Shown: in pieces, positions 35,121 to 45,719 of the stretch
Numbering within the stretch: position 1 is the stretch's first letter
Layout of the letters: every line of letters begins with the position of its first letter
Assembly (NCBI GenBank): GCA_950022295.1
Contig: OX465597.1
Coordinates: 397,983,016-398,047,015, forward strand
Reading direction: 5' to 3'
Source: Bromus sterilis
Taxonomy: Eukaryota > Streptophyta > Magnoliopsida > Poales > Poaceae
DNA: 64,000 bases
Translations under genes and position numbers: made by a program
The notes under the pieces: model-generated
What the model was told of the DNA's origin: nothing
Databases searched by the model: none
The model's input: the letters and a program-made list of their open reading frames with translations, nothing else

Positions 35121-35470
35121 AGGACACTCAAACTATTAGCACCCAATGCACTCCTAGTCCCGTTGGACCTATTAATGGTGATGCTAATACCTCAACCATT
35201 GATAAAGAAACTCCTATGAACATAGAGGGTTTCAAACAAGTGAGCCTAGATGACACTACTACCACCTTTGATAGTAGTGATGTTGATTTTGATAGTTGTA
35301 CCCTCTCAGAAGTTATCAGTTTGCTACACAAAATGTCTTGAGACCCCCACACTAGCACACTTAATCTTGCCTTCACGGAGCATATCACAAATGCTCTTAT
35401 CAAAGCTAGGGAGGAGAAGCTTAGAGTATAAGCCTCCATACCTAGGAAGCTAGATGCTGGTTGGGACCCT

Positions 35471-35908
35471 ATGATCAAAATTAAATTAAATAACTTCTCT
35501 TGCTATGCTTTATGTGATGTTGGAGCTAGTACCTCCATTATGCCCAAAAGAATATTTGATATATTTGAATTGAAACCTTTTGAGCCTTGTTCTTTTGGTG
35601 TTCGTCTTGTTTATTCTTCCGTAAAGAAACCTTTAGGGAAGATCGACGATGTTCTTATCATTATCAATGACAATTATGTTCCCGTTGATTTTATTGTTAT
35701 GGATATAGAGTGTGAACCTTTATATCCAATTATTTTGGGACGTCCTTTTCTTCGCACTGTTGGTGCGGTTATTGACATGAAAGAGGGGAAAATAAAATTC
35801 CAATTCCCATTCAAAAAGGGGATGGAACACTTCCCTAGAAAGAAAATCAAGTTACCTTTTGAGTCCGTTACTCGGGCCAGTTATTCTCTTTCTCTTGATA
35901 AAACTTGA
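35471..35908 (+). CDS. J aspartic protease domain
   Basis: An open frame of 145 codons has the active-site region LCDVGASTSIMPKRIF, the hydrophobic flap region VDFIVMDIECEPLYPIILGRPFL and a C-terminal KKGMEHFPRKK. The motif is DVGA rather than D(T/S)G, the same as in E, so it may be a lineage feature rather than damage. Sequence upstream (35121-35470) is recognisable linker broken by stops. After 35908 the frame ends without RT. Confidence 0.78.
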   Translation: MIKIKLNNFSCYALCDVGASTSIMPKRIFDIFELKPFEPCSFGVRLVYSSVKKPLGKIDDVLIIINDNYVPVDFIVMDIECEPLYPIILGRPFLRTVGAVIDMKEGKIKFQFPFKKGMEHFPRKKIKLPFESVTRASYSLSLDKT

Positions 35909-38712
35909 TTCTTCTTTTGCATTATGCCTAGCTAATGGCTTTAAAGAAGCGCTTTCGGGAGGCAGCCCGCAACGAATTTAGGTTTTTATTTTTGCTTTTG
36001 TTGAGTCTTGATGATTGTTACATCTGTAGAAACATCATTGTATCTTTATTTTTCAGCTTTGTGCCAAGTTATAGCCTCTTACGGCAAGGGAAGTAAAAGT
36101 TGTGACATGCTGTCCAGAAAACAGATTCTGTCCTCGTGACCAGAAAAATTCCAGAAAAATCCCAGTTCATATTTTTGAGCTGAAATTTTTACACAGTATG
36201 CTCTATACAATTAAGAAACTTCCGTATGTTCTGAGTTTTTTTATTTGAGTTGCAGAAGTGCCCCTAAAAAACTCTTTACTATCTGATGTTCTGTTTTTCA
36301 CAGATTCTTCCACGTTTTGTCTCTCCTTACTTTTGCAAACCTTAAGCTTGCTTTTTCTTTGCAAAAACTTCTTGGAACAATTGAGAAACAGTAGCTCTTC
36401 AAGATTATCTTTATATCCAATGGAGAAAATTTATTTTATTAAGGGTACTAACCTCTCTAATCAGCTTATGATGAGTTGTGTATGAAGGGAGTTTTCAAGT
36501 GTGCGATGGAAGATGATGAAAGAAGATCCAGGAGTGTCAAGCGCTCAAGCTTGGGGATGCCCCCATGCATCCCCAATAAATATTCAAGGAGACTCAAGCG
36601 TCTAAGCTTGGGGATGCCCCCGTGCATCCCCTTCTCCATCAATAATCATCAGTTCGTCCTTCGTCTCACTATATTTTTATCACTTCATGTGTTATGTGCT
36701 ATGCTTGGAGCGTCTCGCTCTTAGGTTTTATTTTTAGTTTTCTTTAGCTTTGCTTGCTGTTAATAAATTTGTGTGGGAGAGAAACACGCTCCACTTTCAA
36801 AATCTAGAACACATCATAGGATTTTTCATGCCTATCTTCTTGCTGTTGTGTGTTCTTTATCATTTCGTAGCTACTGCCATGTGTAGTTTTAGTCTTAGTT
36901 TGTCTTTAGCAAGAGCCTTGGATTTTGATTAGTTTGTTTCTGGAACTCTTTTTAGTTTTCATGTTTATCTTGTTAAGAGAGTTGGTTGTTGCACTGAGTT
37001 GGGTCTTGTCTAGAAAGTAGGTAATTGAGGTTGCTATTTAATTTTAGTAGTAGCTTGCAATAGTTTTGAGGTATTGATGTGAGTAATGTTTGAACTTTTG
37101 GTGTCAAGAGCTCTTGCCTATTAGTGATAGGTGTCGTATTTTGGTCAATCCGTGTTTATTTTCAAAACCTACAAAACTAGTTGAGAACTCTAGCTACTAG
37201 ATGGATCACTACTCTTCTGAGGAGTCGAATATTAGAGTACACTCACGTACCATGAGTCGAGGATGCGCAAGGATAACCAAACCCCCATACACTCCTCCTC
37301 GGGGTACTTGTCTCTTTGTGAACCTCCTTATTACATTGAGAGTAACCGATAATAAGTGCATGAGTTCTTCGGACTAATGTAAGTATTGAGAGTTGACACT
37401 TCCACCTTCCCATATTTTTCTCGCCTTTCCCGTGCCATGCATTGCCTTCTTCTCACTCCGAGAGTTGGTGTCCACCTTCGCCGCTACTTCCAAACCCTTG
37501 GCATGATACGCTCTATCATCATAAACCTCCCTTTATCTTTCCTCAAAACAGCCACCATACCTACCTATCAAGGCATTTCCATAGCCTTTCCGAGTTACAT
37601 TGCCATGCAACTTCCACCTCTTCATGACTTGATCTTCATGTCATACATGTTCCTGCTACACTGGCAGCGACATACCTTGCATACATCGTGTTAGTTACAT
37701 CTTCTTTATGATTTTGAGTACCTTGTAAAGTGTGAAAGATCTCCTTTACCTTCTTGTAAAATAGAGTGTTGCCCTTAAGTGAGGAAAAGATCCCAAAGTG
37801 GACACAATAAAAGATCCCAAATAGGACAAATGAGAGTTAAATAGAAAGATCCATTGAGGCCACAAAAAATACAAAAAATAGAAAAAAGAGAAAAAAGAAA
37901 TAAAAAGAGAGAAAGGGGCAACACTACTATCCTTTTGAGAGATCCACACTAGTACTCTCTTTATATCCTTGTACTCCATAGAGATGATCATTATGCATAT
38001 AGCTATGTGGGGACCTTCACTATATAGAACTTGGCTTGCATATTCCAAGGATGAGCCTCCTCAAACGAGCTCTAGGTCTTCATGAGCGAGCAAGTTAGAT
38101 GCACCCCACTAGTTCCATTGGAGAGATTCTTAGCTCGTATGTGCATCCGTTGCATGGAAATCCCTACTCCTCACATCATATCTATCATTCGGCATCTCTT
38201 GCTTATGATTGTCCTCATTGATGTGAGCCTTTCTCATCCTTTTTTTCTTCCTCCTCCACCATATTTCTCTCTTTGCCATCCTATGTGTCAACTCTCGGGC
38301 TTACGCTCATCCATTGCATGAGTGCTCGAAATATCGAAAAGGAGTGGATCAAATTGACTTGTACCTGGCTAGTGGTCTGGGGACGAGTCAAGATAAGATT
38401 CCAAAGTAGACCAAGTGTGAAACTTTAGTAGATTGAGTTCTCAACACAAAAAAAATACTTTTTTCTCGTATTCCCTATCCCCCTTCTTGCACGCAAACAC
38501 CATTTAGAGACATTCGAGTCACGGACAGCGAGAGCTCTTGCACCTACTGTTCTTTTGTTACTTGTTTCAATTCTAATATAGACTCTTGCCTGTTATGACT
38601 TGAATTGAATCTCTAACCTTGATTGCTTTATTTTTCAAAGTTCTTATATGGTTGCTAGCATGTCACCACAGAAATTATGTTGTTATCATTTACTTACTCG
38701 AGGACGAGCAGG
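35909..38712 (+). other. J long 3' non-coding region
   Basis: No protein is recognised in 2.8 kb. It contains a segment with 'cgctttcgggaggcagcccg' (35951), shared with G (54962-54981, inverted), two hairpin/polypurine motifs (36553-36574, 36610-36631), and a T-rich stretch at about 37860-37920 on the opposite strand. G and H carry homologous 3' regions. Confidence 0.7.
36553..36631 (+). repeat. Paired hairpin motifs next to polypurine-like tracts in J
   Basis: Two copies (36553-36574, 36610-36631) each have perfect 8-base arms GGGGATGC and GCATCCCC with a 6-base loop (CCCCAT or CCCCGT). Each is preceded by AAGCTT, so AAGCTTGGGGATG matches the true polypurine tract at 38717-38729. G has the same pair at 54289-54310 and 54346-54367, inverted. 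Confidence 0.85.
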
Positions 38713-38730
38713 AATTAAGCTTGGGGATGT

Positions 38731-40330
38731 TGATACGTCCAAAACGTATCTATAATTTCTTCTTGCTCCATGCATGTTTTGTGTGATATTGCTATGATCT
38801 AGATACACTTTCATACACTTTTGATCATATTTGGACTAATCTATTAACTCAGTGCACCCCAGTGCTAGTTCCTGTTTTCTACTGCTTTTCTATTTCAGTT
38901 TTCCCCCATATAAAAAGTGCCAGAAAAATTCGGGAAAATTCAGATAAAACACCAGCGTGACGGAAGCTTCAAGAAGAGCCCGGGAGGGGCCAGAGGGGAG
39001 CCAGGGGGGCCCAGGCGGCCACCCGGCGCGGCCCCACCCCTGGCTGCGCCAGGGGGGCGCCTAGGGCCCCTGGCCCACCTCTGGCTGCCCCCTTTCGCCT
39101 ATTTATCCCCCGTCACGGGAAAACCCCAGAAGGAGAACCCTATTCCGCGAACTTGCCTCTGTTCCGCCGCCGCCGCGCTTCCGAAGATCAGGAGCACCAG
39201 AAGACCTCTTCGCGGCACCCTGCCGGAGGGAGGATTGACCTCCGGGAGTCTCCTCTCCACCATGGATGCTCCCCGGATGTCCCGTGAGTAGTTTTCCTTG
39301 GACCATGGGTCCGTGATCAGTAGTTATGTGATGTTCTCCTCCCCTCTTTGATCTTCATTGTTTAGACCTCGTGAGCTGCCCAACATGATCGAGGCACCTT
39401 TGATAGGATCTGATGGATTATGAGATTATGTTCAGATTGTGATAGAGTAGTATATTTGGTTTTTATCTCTTATATTTTTGTTCCTAAGTAATTCTTGCAT
39501 GTTCTCCGTTGTTGTTTATTTCTTTGGCCAAGTAGTAGGTAGTGACTCCAAGAGGGAGAGTTGTGCTAGATTGTGGGTTCATGCCCCCCAATGACATGCT
39601 TGAGTGACAGAAACATGAGTCTAGGGGATGTGTTGTTGCCACAAGGGGGAAAACAACGGTGCTTGTAACCGCGGTAACAAGGATTGTTTACTTTACGCAG
39701 AGTTCTTTTAATGCAGTTGTCTGTTGCTTTGGGTTTACACTTTGGGTGGGGTCGCAACTTAATACCAGCGAGATGTTCTGGATAGATATATCAAGGTGGA
39801 TGATTAGTAGTAGATGCAGATGGATTTCGGTCTACTTACCTTGGCATACTACCTGTGCTTTTCAACCTCTTCCTTTCTTTTGTAGCATAGTTAGCATTGC
39901 GGTGCGTTCATAATCCTGTCAATTGCCTTTCTGTAATTTGTTTACCTCGCATAGCAATTTTATCGTCTTTTGGGAGAGAGACATCACTAGCGAACATCAC
40001 GTATCCCGTTCCATACCCTTATCATTGTTTCTACGCTATATTTACTTTTCTGCATTTACTTTCAAGTTGCTATTATTATCCCTTGCATTTTATCCTTTGT
40101 AAACAACAAGACCGGAGAGATTGACAACCTCTCTGAACTTCGTTGGGAACAAAGTTATATGTGTCTGTGTGCAGGTCCGCGTCAGTTGCGCTGCTGACAC
40201 CTACTTATCATCTTTGGAGTCCTGCTGGAGACAAACCTTGGTATCTTCACCGAGGGAAAACTGCTGCTGCACTACTTCTCAACCCTCTACTCGGGGTAAC
40301 CAACGAAGGGGGCGAGAAGCCGTCCTAGCA
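38731..40330 (+). repeat. Element J 3' LTR
   Basis: It begins TGATACGTCCAAAACGTATC directly after the polypurine tract and ends GTCCTAGCA. It carries the GC-rich palindromic block at about 38985-39090 and the TATA-like CTATTTATCC near 39099. It is slightly shorter than the 5' LTR because of small indels. Confidence 0.92.
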
Positions 40331-40680
40331 GCCCCCGAGTGCTTTGATTAAGATCGCGTAGGAGATAGCGTTGCTCGGGGGGATTTTGCTCTTAAGCCCC
40401 CTAGTGCTTTGATTAAGATCGCGTAGGCGATAGCGTTGCTAGGGGGGATTTTGCTCTTAAGCCCCCGAGTGCTTTGATTAAGATCGTGTAGGCGATAGCG
40501 TTGCTTGGGGGGGGATTTTTCTCTTAAGCCCCCGAGTGCTTTTATTAAGATCGCGTAGGCGATAGCGTTGCTCGGGGGGATTTTTCTCTTAAGCCCCCGA
40601 GTGCTTTGATTAAGATCGCGTAGGCGATAGCCTTGCTCGGGGGGATTTTTCACTTAAGCCCCCGAGTGCTTTGAGATGGC
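40331..40680 (-). repeat. 65-bp tandem array of B, right part
   Basis: Six units start at 40331, 40396, 40461, 40528, 40593 and 40658, a 65-bp period with small G-run variation. Together with the left part there are about nine units. J entered inside a unit at a gcccc site. Confidence 0.95.
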
Positions 40681-40710
40681 AGTGTTTGGGCAACATTTAT
40701 TTTATTGCGT

Positions 40711-41067
40711 TCAAGCGGTTACATGAGTTGCCAGTCTTCGTCTGTTTGCTACGTTCCATGGGTTGCCCACGTCCTCGTCTGTCTTCGGGTTCTTAAGCCT
40801 GTAGGCGCCACCTCCGTTGAATTCTGAGACTATGAATGGTCCTTCCCATTGGGGGGAATGTTTATGGACCTTCTCTTGTATTAGTCGTAGGACTAGGTCA
40901 CCTTTGTTGAAGGTTCTAGTGTGCAATCGACTGCTTTGGTAGGTACGTAGTTTGCCTTGGTACCCCTCTGATTTTGTCAGGGCTGTGTCTCTTGCTTCGT
41001 CAGCCGTATCTTTGTCATCTTGTAGAGCTTCTTCTACTTCCTCTTCTTCGTATCCGGTGACCCGGGG
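40711..41067 (-). pseudogene. B pol C-terminal tail after a TGA
   Basis: This is in the same frame as the 703-codon ORF to its right, separated by a TGA at 41068-41070. It holds the integrase C-terminal domain (HTRTFNKGDLVLRLIQEKV, then QWEGPFIVSEFNGGGAYRL) and ends RRLATHVTA at 40711. No chromodomain follows, as usual for Tat. Confidence 0.8.
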
Positions 41068-41070
41068 TTC

Positions 41071-43182
41071 TCAGAACTTGAGGTCATTTGGTAGGACTGC
41101 CTCTGGCCCATACACCATGAAGAAGGGTGTGTATTGGGTCGCGGTGTTTGGTGTAGTACGTAGGCTCCATAGGACCGCAGGGAGTTCTTCTACCCAGTTT
41201 CCAGAGGCTTGCTCGAGTGGTGCGAGGAGCCGTTTCTTGATTCCCCCACAGACAAGGCCGTTTTCTTTTTCCACCTGGCCGTTGGACTGCGGGTGTGCGA
41301 CTGATGCATAGTTGATTTTGATGCCCAATTCTTCGCAGAAGTTCTGAAATTCTGCGGCTCTGAAGTTCGTGCCGTTGTCCGTGATGATGTTGTGTGGAAC
41401 TCCGAATCTGATGATGATCGACTTGATGAAGTTTACCGCCGTGAGGGCTGTGGAGCTGGTGATGGGCACTGCTTCAATCCATTTAGTGAACTTGTCGACT
41501 GCGACGAGCAGGTGTGTCCTTCCGCCCTTTGATGATTTCTTGAGTGGGCCCACCATGTCGAGTCCCCAGGTGGAGAACGGCCAGGATAACAGTATGGTCT
41601 TGAGCTCTGATGCGGGAGCGTGTGGCCTGTTGGCGAATTTCTGGCAAGCAACACAACGTCGCACGATTTCCTCTGCGTTTTTCATGGCTATGGGCCAATA
41701 GAACCCAGCTCGGAATGCTTTGGACACGAGTACTCGACTGCTCGCGTGGTGCCCGCAAGTGCCTTTGTGGATTTCGAGCAGCAGGGCTTTGCCGTCCTCT
41801 TCGTCGATGCACCTTTGGAGTATCTGGGTGATGCTGCGTTTGTATAGTTGTCTGTTGATCACCATGAACGCCTTGGATCGGCGGCTGATGCGTCGTGCTT
41901 CGGCCATGTCTTGTGGTAGCGTGCATTCGATTAGGAATCGGAGGAATGGTTTTGTCCAGACGGGTCCTTCGAGCTCTGTCGGAGTTGTGCTGTCAGATGT
42001 GCTGGTGCTCGTGCCTTCTGATGGGGTTGCTGCTGCCACCTGCGCCATTTCTGTTGCGTCTCCGCCGTCCACGACTGCTTCAGGTGTTGCTGCCTGTACT
42101 TTGATGAATCTCCGGCTGATGCTTTCGAGAAAAACGCCGGGTGGTACAGGCCCTCGGGTCGAACTGATGTTCGCGAGCTCGTCAGCTTCTGTGTTGTTGT
42201 CCGTGGTGATGTAGTTGAGCTCGCAACCGTCGAAACTTCCTTCGAGTTCGTTGTAGAGCTTTTGGTAGGACGCCATGTTGTCGGCTATTGCGTTGCAGTT
42301 TCTCATCGTCTGCTGGACGACGAGATTAGAGTCCCCGTAAATTATGAGGAGAGTGGCTCCGCATGTTTTGGCCATGCGCATGCCATGGAGGAGTGCCTCA
42401 TATTCTGCTTCGTTGTTGGAGGCGTGACTGAAGTTGATCTGGAGGACATATTTCAGCTTTGTTCCTTTAGGGGAGATGAGCACGACTCCTGCCCCAGCTC
42501 CTTGTTGTCTCTTGGACCCGTCGAAGAACATTGACCATGAGCTTGATAGGTCTGGAGGGCCTGGCGTCTGAACCTCCGTCCACTCGACCAGGAAATCTGG
42601 GAGTAATTGGGCTTTGACGGCTATTGGGTACTTGAACTGCAGGTCCCGTGGGCTGAGCTCAATGTTCCACTCGGCGACTCGCCCGGTTGCTCCGGGGTTG
42701 TTGAGTATGTCAGCGAGTGGTGCACTGCTCACGATTGTGATAGGGTGCTTGTCGAAGTAGTGGGACACCTTTCTTGAGGTCATGACGATGGCCAGTAGTA
42801 GCTTCTGATAGTGCGGGTACCGCTGCTGGGATTTGGTCAGGAGCATGCTGAGGTAATAGATTGGTCTCTGGATGCTCTGGACCTTGCCTTCTTCTGCGCG
42901 TTCGACAACGAGCGTTGTGCTTACTACACTGCTACATGCTGCCACGTAGAGGTATAGCTTCTCTCGTTCCTCAGGTGCCGCAAGGATTGGTGGGGTCGAG
43001 AGAGTCTTTTTCAGGTCCGCGAATGCTAGGCGGGCTTCCTCCGTCCACTCAAATTTTTCTCCTTTCCTGAGCAGCTGATAGAAAGGCAGCGTGCGTTCTC
43101 CCAGCCTGCTGATGAAGCGGCTTAGGGCTGCGAGTTTTCCAGTGAGCTGCTGTACTCCTTTGACGTCGGTTGGTTCTTGCAT
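41071..43182 (-). CDS. B pol: RT connection, double RNase H and integrase
   Basis: An uninterrupted 703-codon frame. Rough order: RT connection, RT-linked RNase H-like domain (residues about 60-190), second archaeal/plant-type RNase H (about 212-345, MFFDGSKRQQGAGAGVVLIS, NNEAEYEALLHGMRMA, IYGDSNLVVQQ), variable linker, integrase zinc finger (HKGTCGHHASSRVLV...CVACQKF), and rve core with D (WGLDMVGPL), D (IITDNGTNF) and E (SNGQVEKENG). It is the best preserved enzyme region in the window. Upstream it is in frame with RT but for a TGA at 43222-43224. It acted as part of a Gag-Pol polyprotein. Confidence 0.88.
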   Translation of the reverse strand: MQEPTDVKGVQQLTGKLAALSRFISRLGERTLPFYQLLRKGEKFEWTEEARLAFADLKKTLSTPPILAAPEEREKLYLYVAACSSVVSTTLVVERAEEGKVQSIQRPIYYLSMLLTKSQQRYPHYQKLLLAIVMTSRKVSHYFDKHPITIVSSAPLADILNNPGATGRVAEWNIELSPRDLQFKYPIAVKAQLLPDFLVEWTEVQTPGPPDLSSSWSMFFDGSKRQQGAGAGVVLISPKGTKLKYVLQINFSHASNNEAEYEALLHGMRMAKTCGATLLIIYGDSNLVVQQTMRNCNAIADNMASYQKLYNELEGSFDGCELNYITTDNNTEADELANISSTRGPVPPGVFLESISRRFIKVQAATPEAVVDGGDATEMAQVAAATPSEGTSTSTSDSTTPTELEGPVWTKPFLRFLIECTLPQDMAEARRISRRSKAFMVINRQLYKRSITQILQRCIDEEDGKALLLEIHKGTCGHHASSRVLVSKAFRAGFYWPIAMKNAEEIVRRCVACQKFANRPHAPASELKTILLSWPFSTWGLDMVGPLKKSSKGGRTHLLVAVDKFTKWIEAVPITSSTALTAVNFIKSIIIRFGVPHNIITDNGTNFRAAEFQNFCEELGIKINYASVAHPQSNGQVEKENGLVCGGIKKRLLAPLEQASGNWVEELPAVLWSLRTTPNTATQYTPFFMVYGPEAVLPNDLKF

Positions 43183-43934
43183 GCGGGTGATGGCTTGGAC
43201 TTTCTCAGGATTTGCCTCGATTCCTCAGGCAGAGACCATATAGCCAAGCAGTTTTCCCGCCGGTACGCCGAATGCGCACTTCTTTGGGTTGAGTTTGATT
43301 CTGTATTTGTTGAGCGCCGCGAAGGTTTCGCGCAGTTCGTCGAGTAGTGTGGCTTCTTTGTAGGTCTTGATGACGATGTAGTCCACGTAGACTTGCACGT
43401 TTCTTCCGATTTGCTCCTTCAGAAAGGCCTGCACATTCGTTGGTAAGTGGCGCCTGCGTTTTTGAGCCCGAAGGGCATGGTCCTGTAGCAGAATACGCCA
43501 TAGGGGGTGATGAACGATGTGTGCTCTTCGTCTTCTTCCTTCATCCTGATCTGGTTGTATCCTGAGTAAGCGTCGAGGAAGGAGAGTTGATCGCACCCTG
43601 GTTGACTGGTCCGTAGTCGACACACATGCTGATCGATTCTAGGAAGGGGGAAGTGATCCTTCGGGAAATGCTTGTTGACTGGTCCGTAGTCGACACACAT
43701 GCGCAGCACGGTCGCGTCTTTCTTGGGCACCAGCACTTGGTTGGCTATCCAGGTGGCTTTCTTTGTTTCTCGGATGAACTGAGCGTCGAGTAGCCGGTTG
43801 ACTTCCTCTCCGATTGCTCTGCGCTTGGGCTCCGAGAATCGTCTCAGCGCTTGCTTCACCGGCTTCGTGTTTTGCTTGATGCGTAGGGCGTATTCCCAGG
43901 CATGTCGGCTGGGCACCAGACGAATATTTCCCAC
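43183..43934 (-). pseudogene. B reverse transcriptase, damaged
   Basis: Motifs in order: FIRETKKATWIANQVLVPKK, CVDYGPVNKHFPKDHFPLP, LSFLDAYSGYNQIRMKEED, FITPYGVFCYRTMPFGLKNA, then after a frameshift near 43440 QIGRNVQVYVDYIVIKTYK and CAFGVPAGKLLGYMVS. The catalytic YVDD box reads YVDY, losing an essential aspartate. A duplication with 73-bp period (43601-43702) repeats the CVDYGPVN region, and a TGA at 43222 interrupts the end. Confidence 0.85.
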
Positions 43935-45556
43935 TCGTCTCGAAGGAAAGCGACGAGAGTCGTCGCCTGCTCCTCTGGTAGGTGGGCGTACACGCGGACT
44001 GTTTTGTCCGGGTTCGTCGGGTGCACTTGGTGAGTGACTGTGTCGCTGACGATGCTGAAGTCGCGTCCGTACTCCCTGGATTCGCTTCGGTTCACCAGTG
44101 GGAAGGTGCTCTTGTCCGTCACCATGGCTATTTCTTGGAGTTCTTGTTCGGCTCCGAATGTGTCGGAGATTCTCTGGAAGTCACGATCACATTGATCTGA
44201 CTTGATGAAGCTTCCGTTGATCGTGAGGACTCCTGATGATCCTGGCATCTTGAGCTTTAGGTAGGCGTAGTGTGGGACCGCCATGAACTGCGCGAATTCT
44301 GGCCGTCCCAATATGGCGTGATACTGCGATTGCCAGTCGAGTACCTCGAACTCGAGGACGCGCTTTGCGAAGTTGCGTCGGTTACCGAAGACAACTTCGA
44401 GTTCGATGACTCCGAGGGATGTGGCTGCTTCTCCTGGGAATACCCCGTGTAACTTGATGCTTGATTTTCTCCATACTGATCGTGGGATCAGCATCTTTTG
44501 CAGGGTGCTGGCGAAGATGATGTTCATGTTGCTGCCTCCGTCCATGAAGACCCTATCCATGTCATACCCCCCGATTTGTGCATCGAGTACTAGGGGCGCA
44601 TGCCCCGGTCTCGGGACTGCGGGTGGATGGTCATCCTGTGAGAACGTGATGCTGGTCTCCGTGTCGTGTAGCTGGTAGATTTCGACTATGTTTATGCTCT
44701 CAGATGCTCTGGCATGCAGGGTTTGGGCGTCGCTCTGTGCTTGCGGTACACTTCCTTCTTGGATCATGAGCACCTGTGCTTGCAGCGGGATGTGACGTCC
44801 TTCCGGGCTTGAGGTCGGCGATTGCTCGGGTCGCCGGTTGCATCTGTCTTCTTTCTGCTTCTCCTTCTTGAGGTCGTCGGCTAGCTCGTTGAACAGGCGG
44901 CAGTCTCTCAAGGTGTGACCTGACCTGACGCGTCCCCAGTCATCCTCGAAGCTGTGGATCGTGCAGGGTCCTGCTAGCTGCTCTCTAGTCGTGAGTTTGC
45001 TAGATCCGGCATGCCTCTTCCTTCTTGAGATTCTGAAGATCTGCTCGTGATCCTCCGGGTGTTCGTGGAAACGAGGGTCGGTTTCGATTCCTCGACTCAT
45101 GTCTTGGTTCTTGATGAGGTTGGCGAATTCATCCGTCCTTCGATCTGGGTCGTAGTACTCGCCTACAAGTGTCTCAGAGTCGTTGTCTTGGTTGGCGGCA
45201 GGTGCTCGCGCGACGGCGTGTCGTCGAGTGGTCGTTGGTTGTGCGGCTGCGTGATGTGGCTCGCTCATTGGGGCCTCGCCGTAGATCTCCCATGTGCGCC
45301 TTTTGGGTCGTCGATTCCTTCTTCCTTGGCGGTGGTTCTGCAAATCGCTAGATTCGATCTCGTAGTCATCGTTTTGATGTGCGGCAGGTGCCCGGGCGGT
45401 GGTGGGTTGTCGGAAGATTTGTGAGTCCTCCGCTGCGCGTCGCAGTTCGTCGAGTGGAATTCCTTCGTAGAGGCCCCTCGACGTTCTTCTGGATCGTCGA
45501 CTCCTTCGGTGTCGGCGCTGCACTTGGCCGTTACCGTAGTATCGGTCCTGGCACAA
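43856..45556 (-). pseudogene. B gag remnant and aspartic protease
   Basis: A 566-codon frame begins with Arg-rich, low-complexity sequence. It contains CTIHSFEDDWGRVRSGHTLR (a Gag C-terminal motif), then protease with VFMDGGSNMNIIFASTL, ILGRPEFAQFM and YLKLKMPGSSGVL, and ends at the pre-RT linker (FVWCPADMPG). I cannot find the gag helix core that K has at 16714-17180, so it appears deleted. A frameshift near 43890 separates it from RT. Confidence 0.78.
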
Positions 45557-45699
45557 CTGTAGCTCGAGCGGTCTTGATGGGGCGGCAGAGATGTCCGCCG
45601 TGATCTTGAATCCTTCGAGTGGGCTAGATCTGGTTCTTGCCCTTGAGTTGTAGCTTGCTGAAGAAGGGACCGCCGAGATCGTGATCCCAACCTATGTAG

Positions 45700-45718
45700 T
45701 TCCCACAGACGGTGCCAA
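45700..45718 (-). other. Primer-binding site of B
   Basis: On the minus strand TTGGCACCGTCTGTGGGAA starts one base after the 5' LTR end. The type (TTGGC.CCGTCTGTGGGAA) is common in grass Gypsy elements. The tRNA is not assigned. Confidence 0.65.
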
Positions 45719-45719
45719 T

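Larger units (their letters stand above)
32093..40330 (+). mobile_element. Athila-like nonautonomous element J (gag and protease only)
   Basis: LTRs 32093-33724 and 38731-40330 (about 1.6 kb) have TGATAC...CCTAGCA ends and the TSD gcccc (32088-32092, 40331-40335). A tRNA-Asp primer site follows the 5' LTR, and a polypurine tract AAGCTTGGGGATGT precedes the 3' LTR. Coding capacity is gag plus aspartic protease. No RT, RNase H or integrase was found in the 2.8 kb that follows. It resembles the Sabrina/WHAM group of Triticeae from memory and would depend on enzymes made elsewhere. Confidence 0.9.

Noticed and set aside
35909..38712. Possible RT or integrase downstream of J protease
   Set aside because: No motif of either enzyme is visible in any frame. 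ORFs are short and AT-rich, and the segment matches the non-coding 3' region of G.
40348..40653. 101-codon minus-strand ORF with periodic sequence
   Set aside because: It is the translation of the 65-bp tandem array of B.
41071..43182. A 703-codon ORF as a possible host gene
   Set aside because: Its domains are RNase H, RNase H and integrase in Gypsy order, inside a TSD-flanked LTR element.
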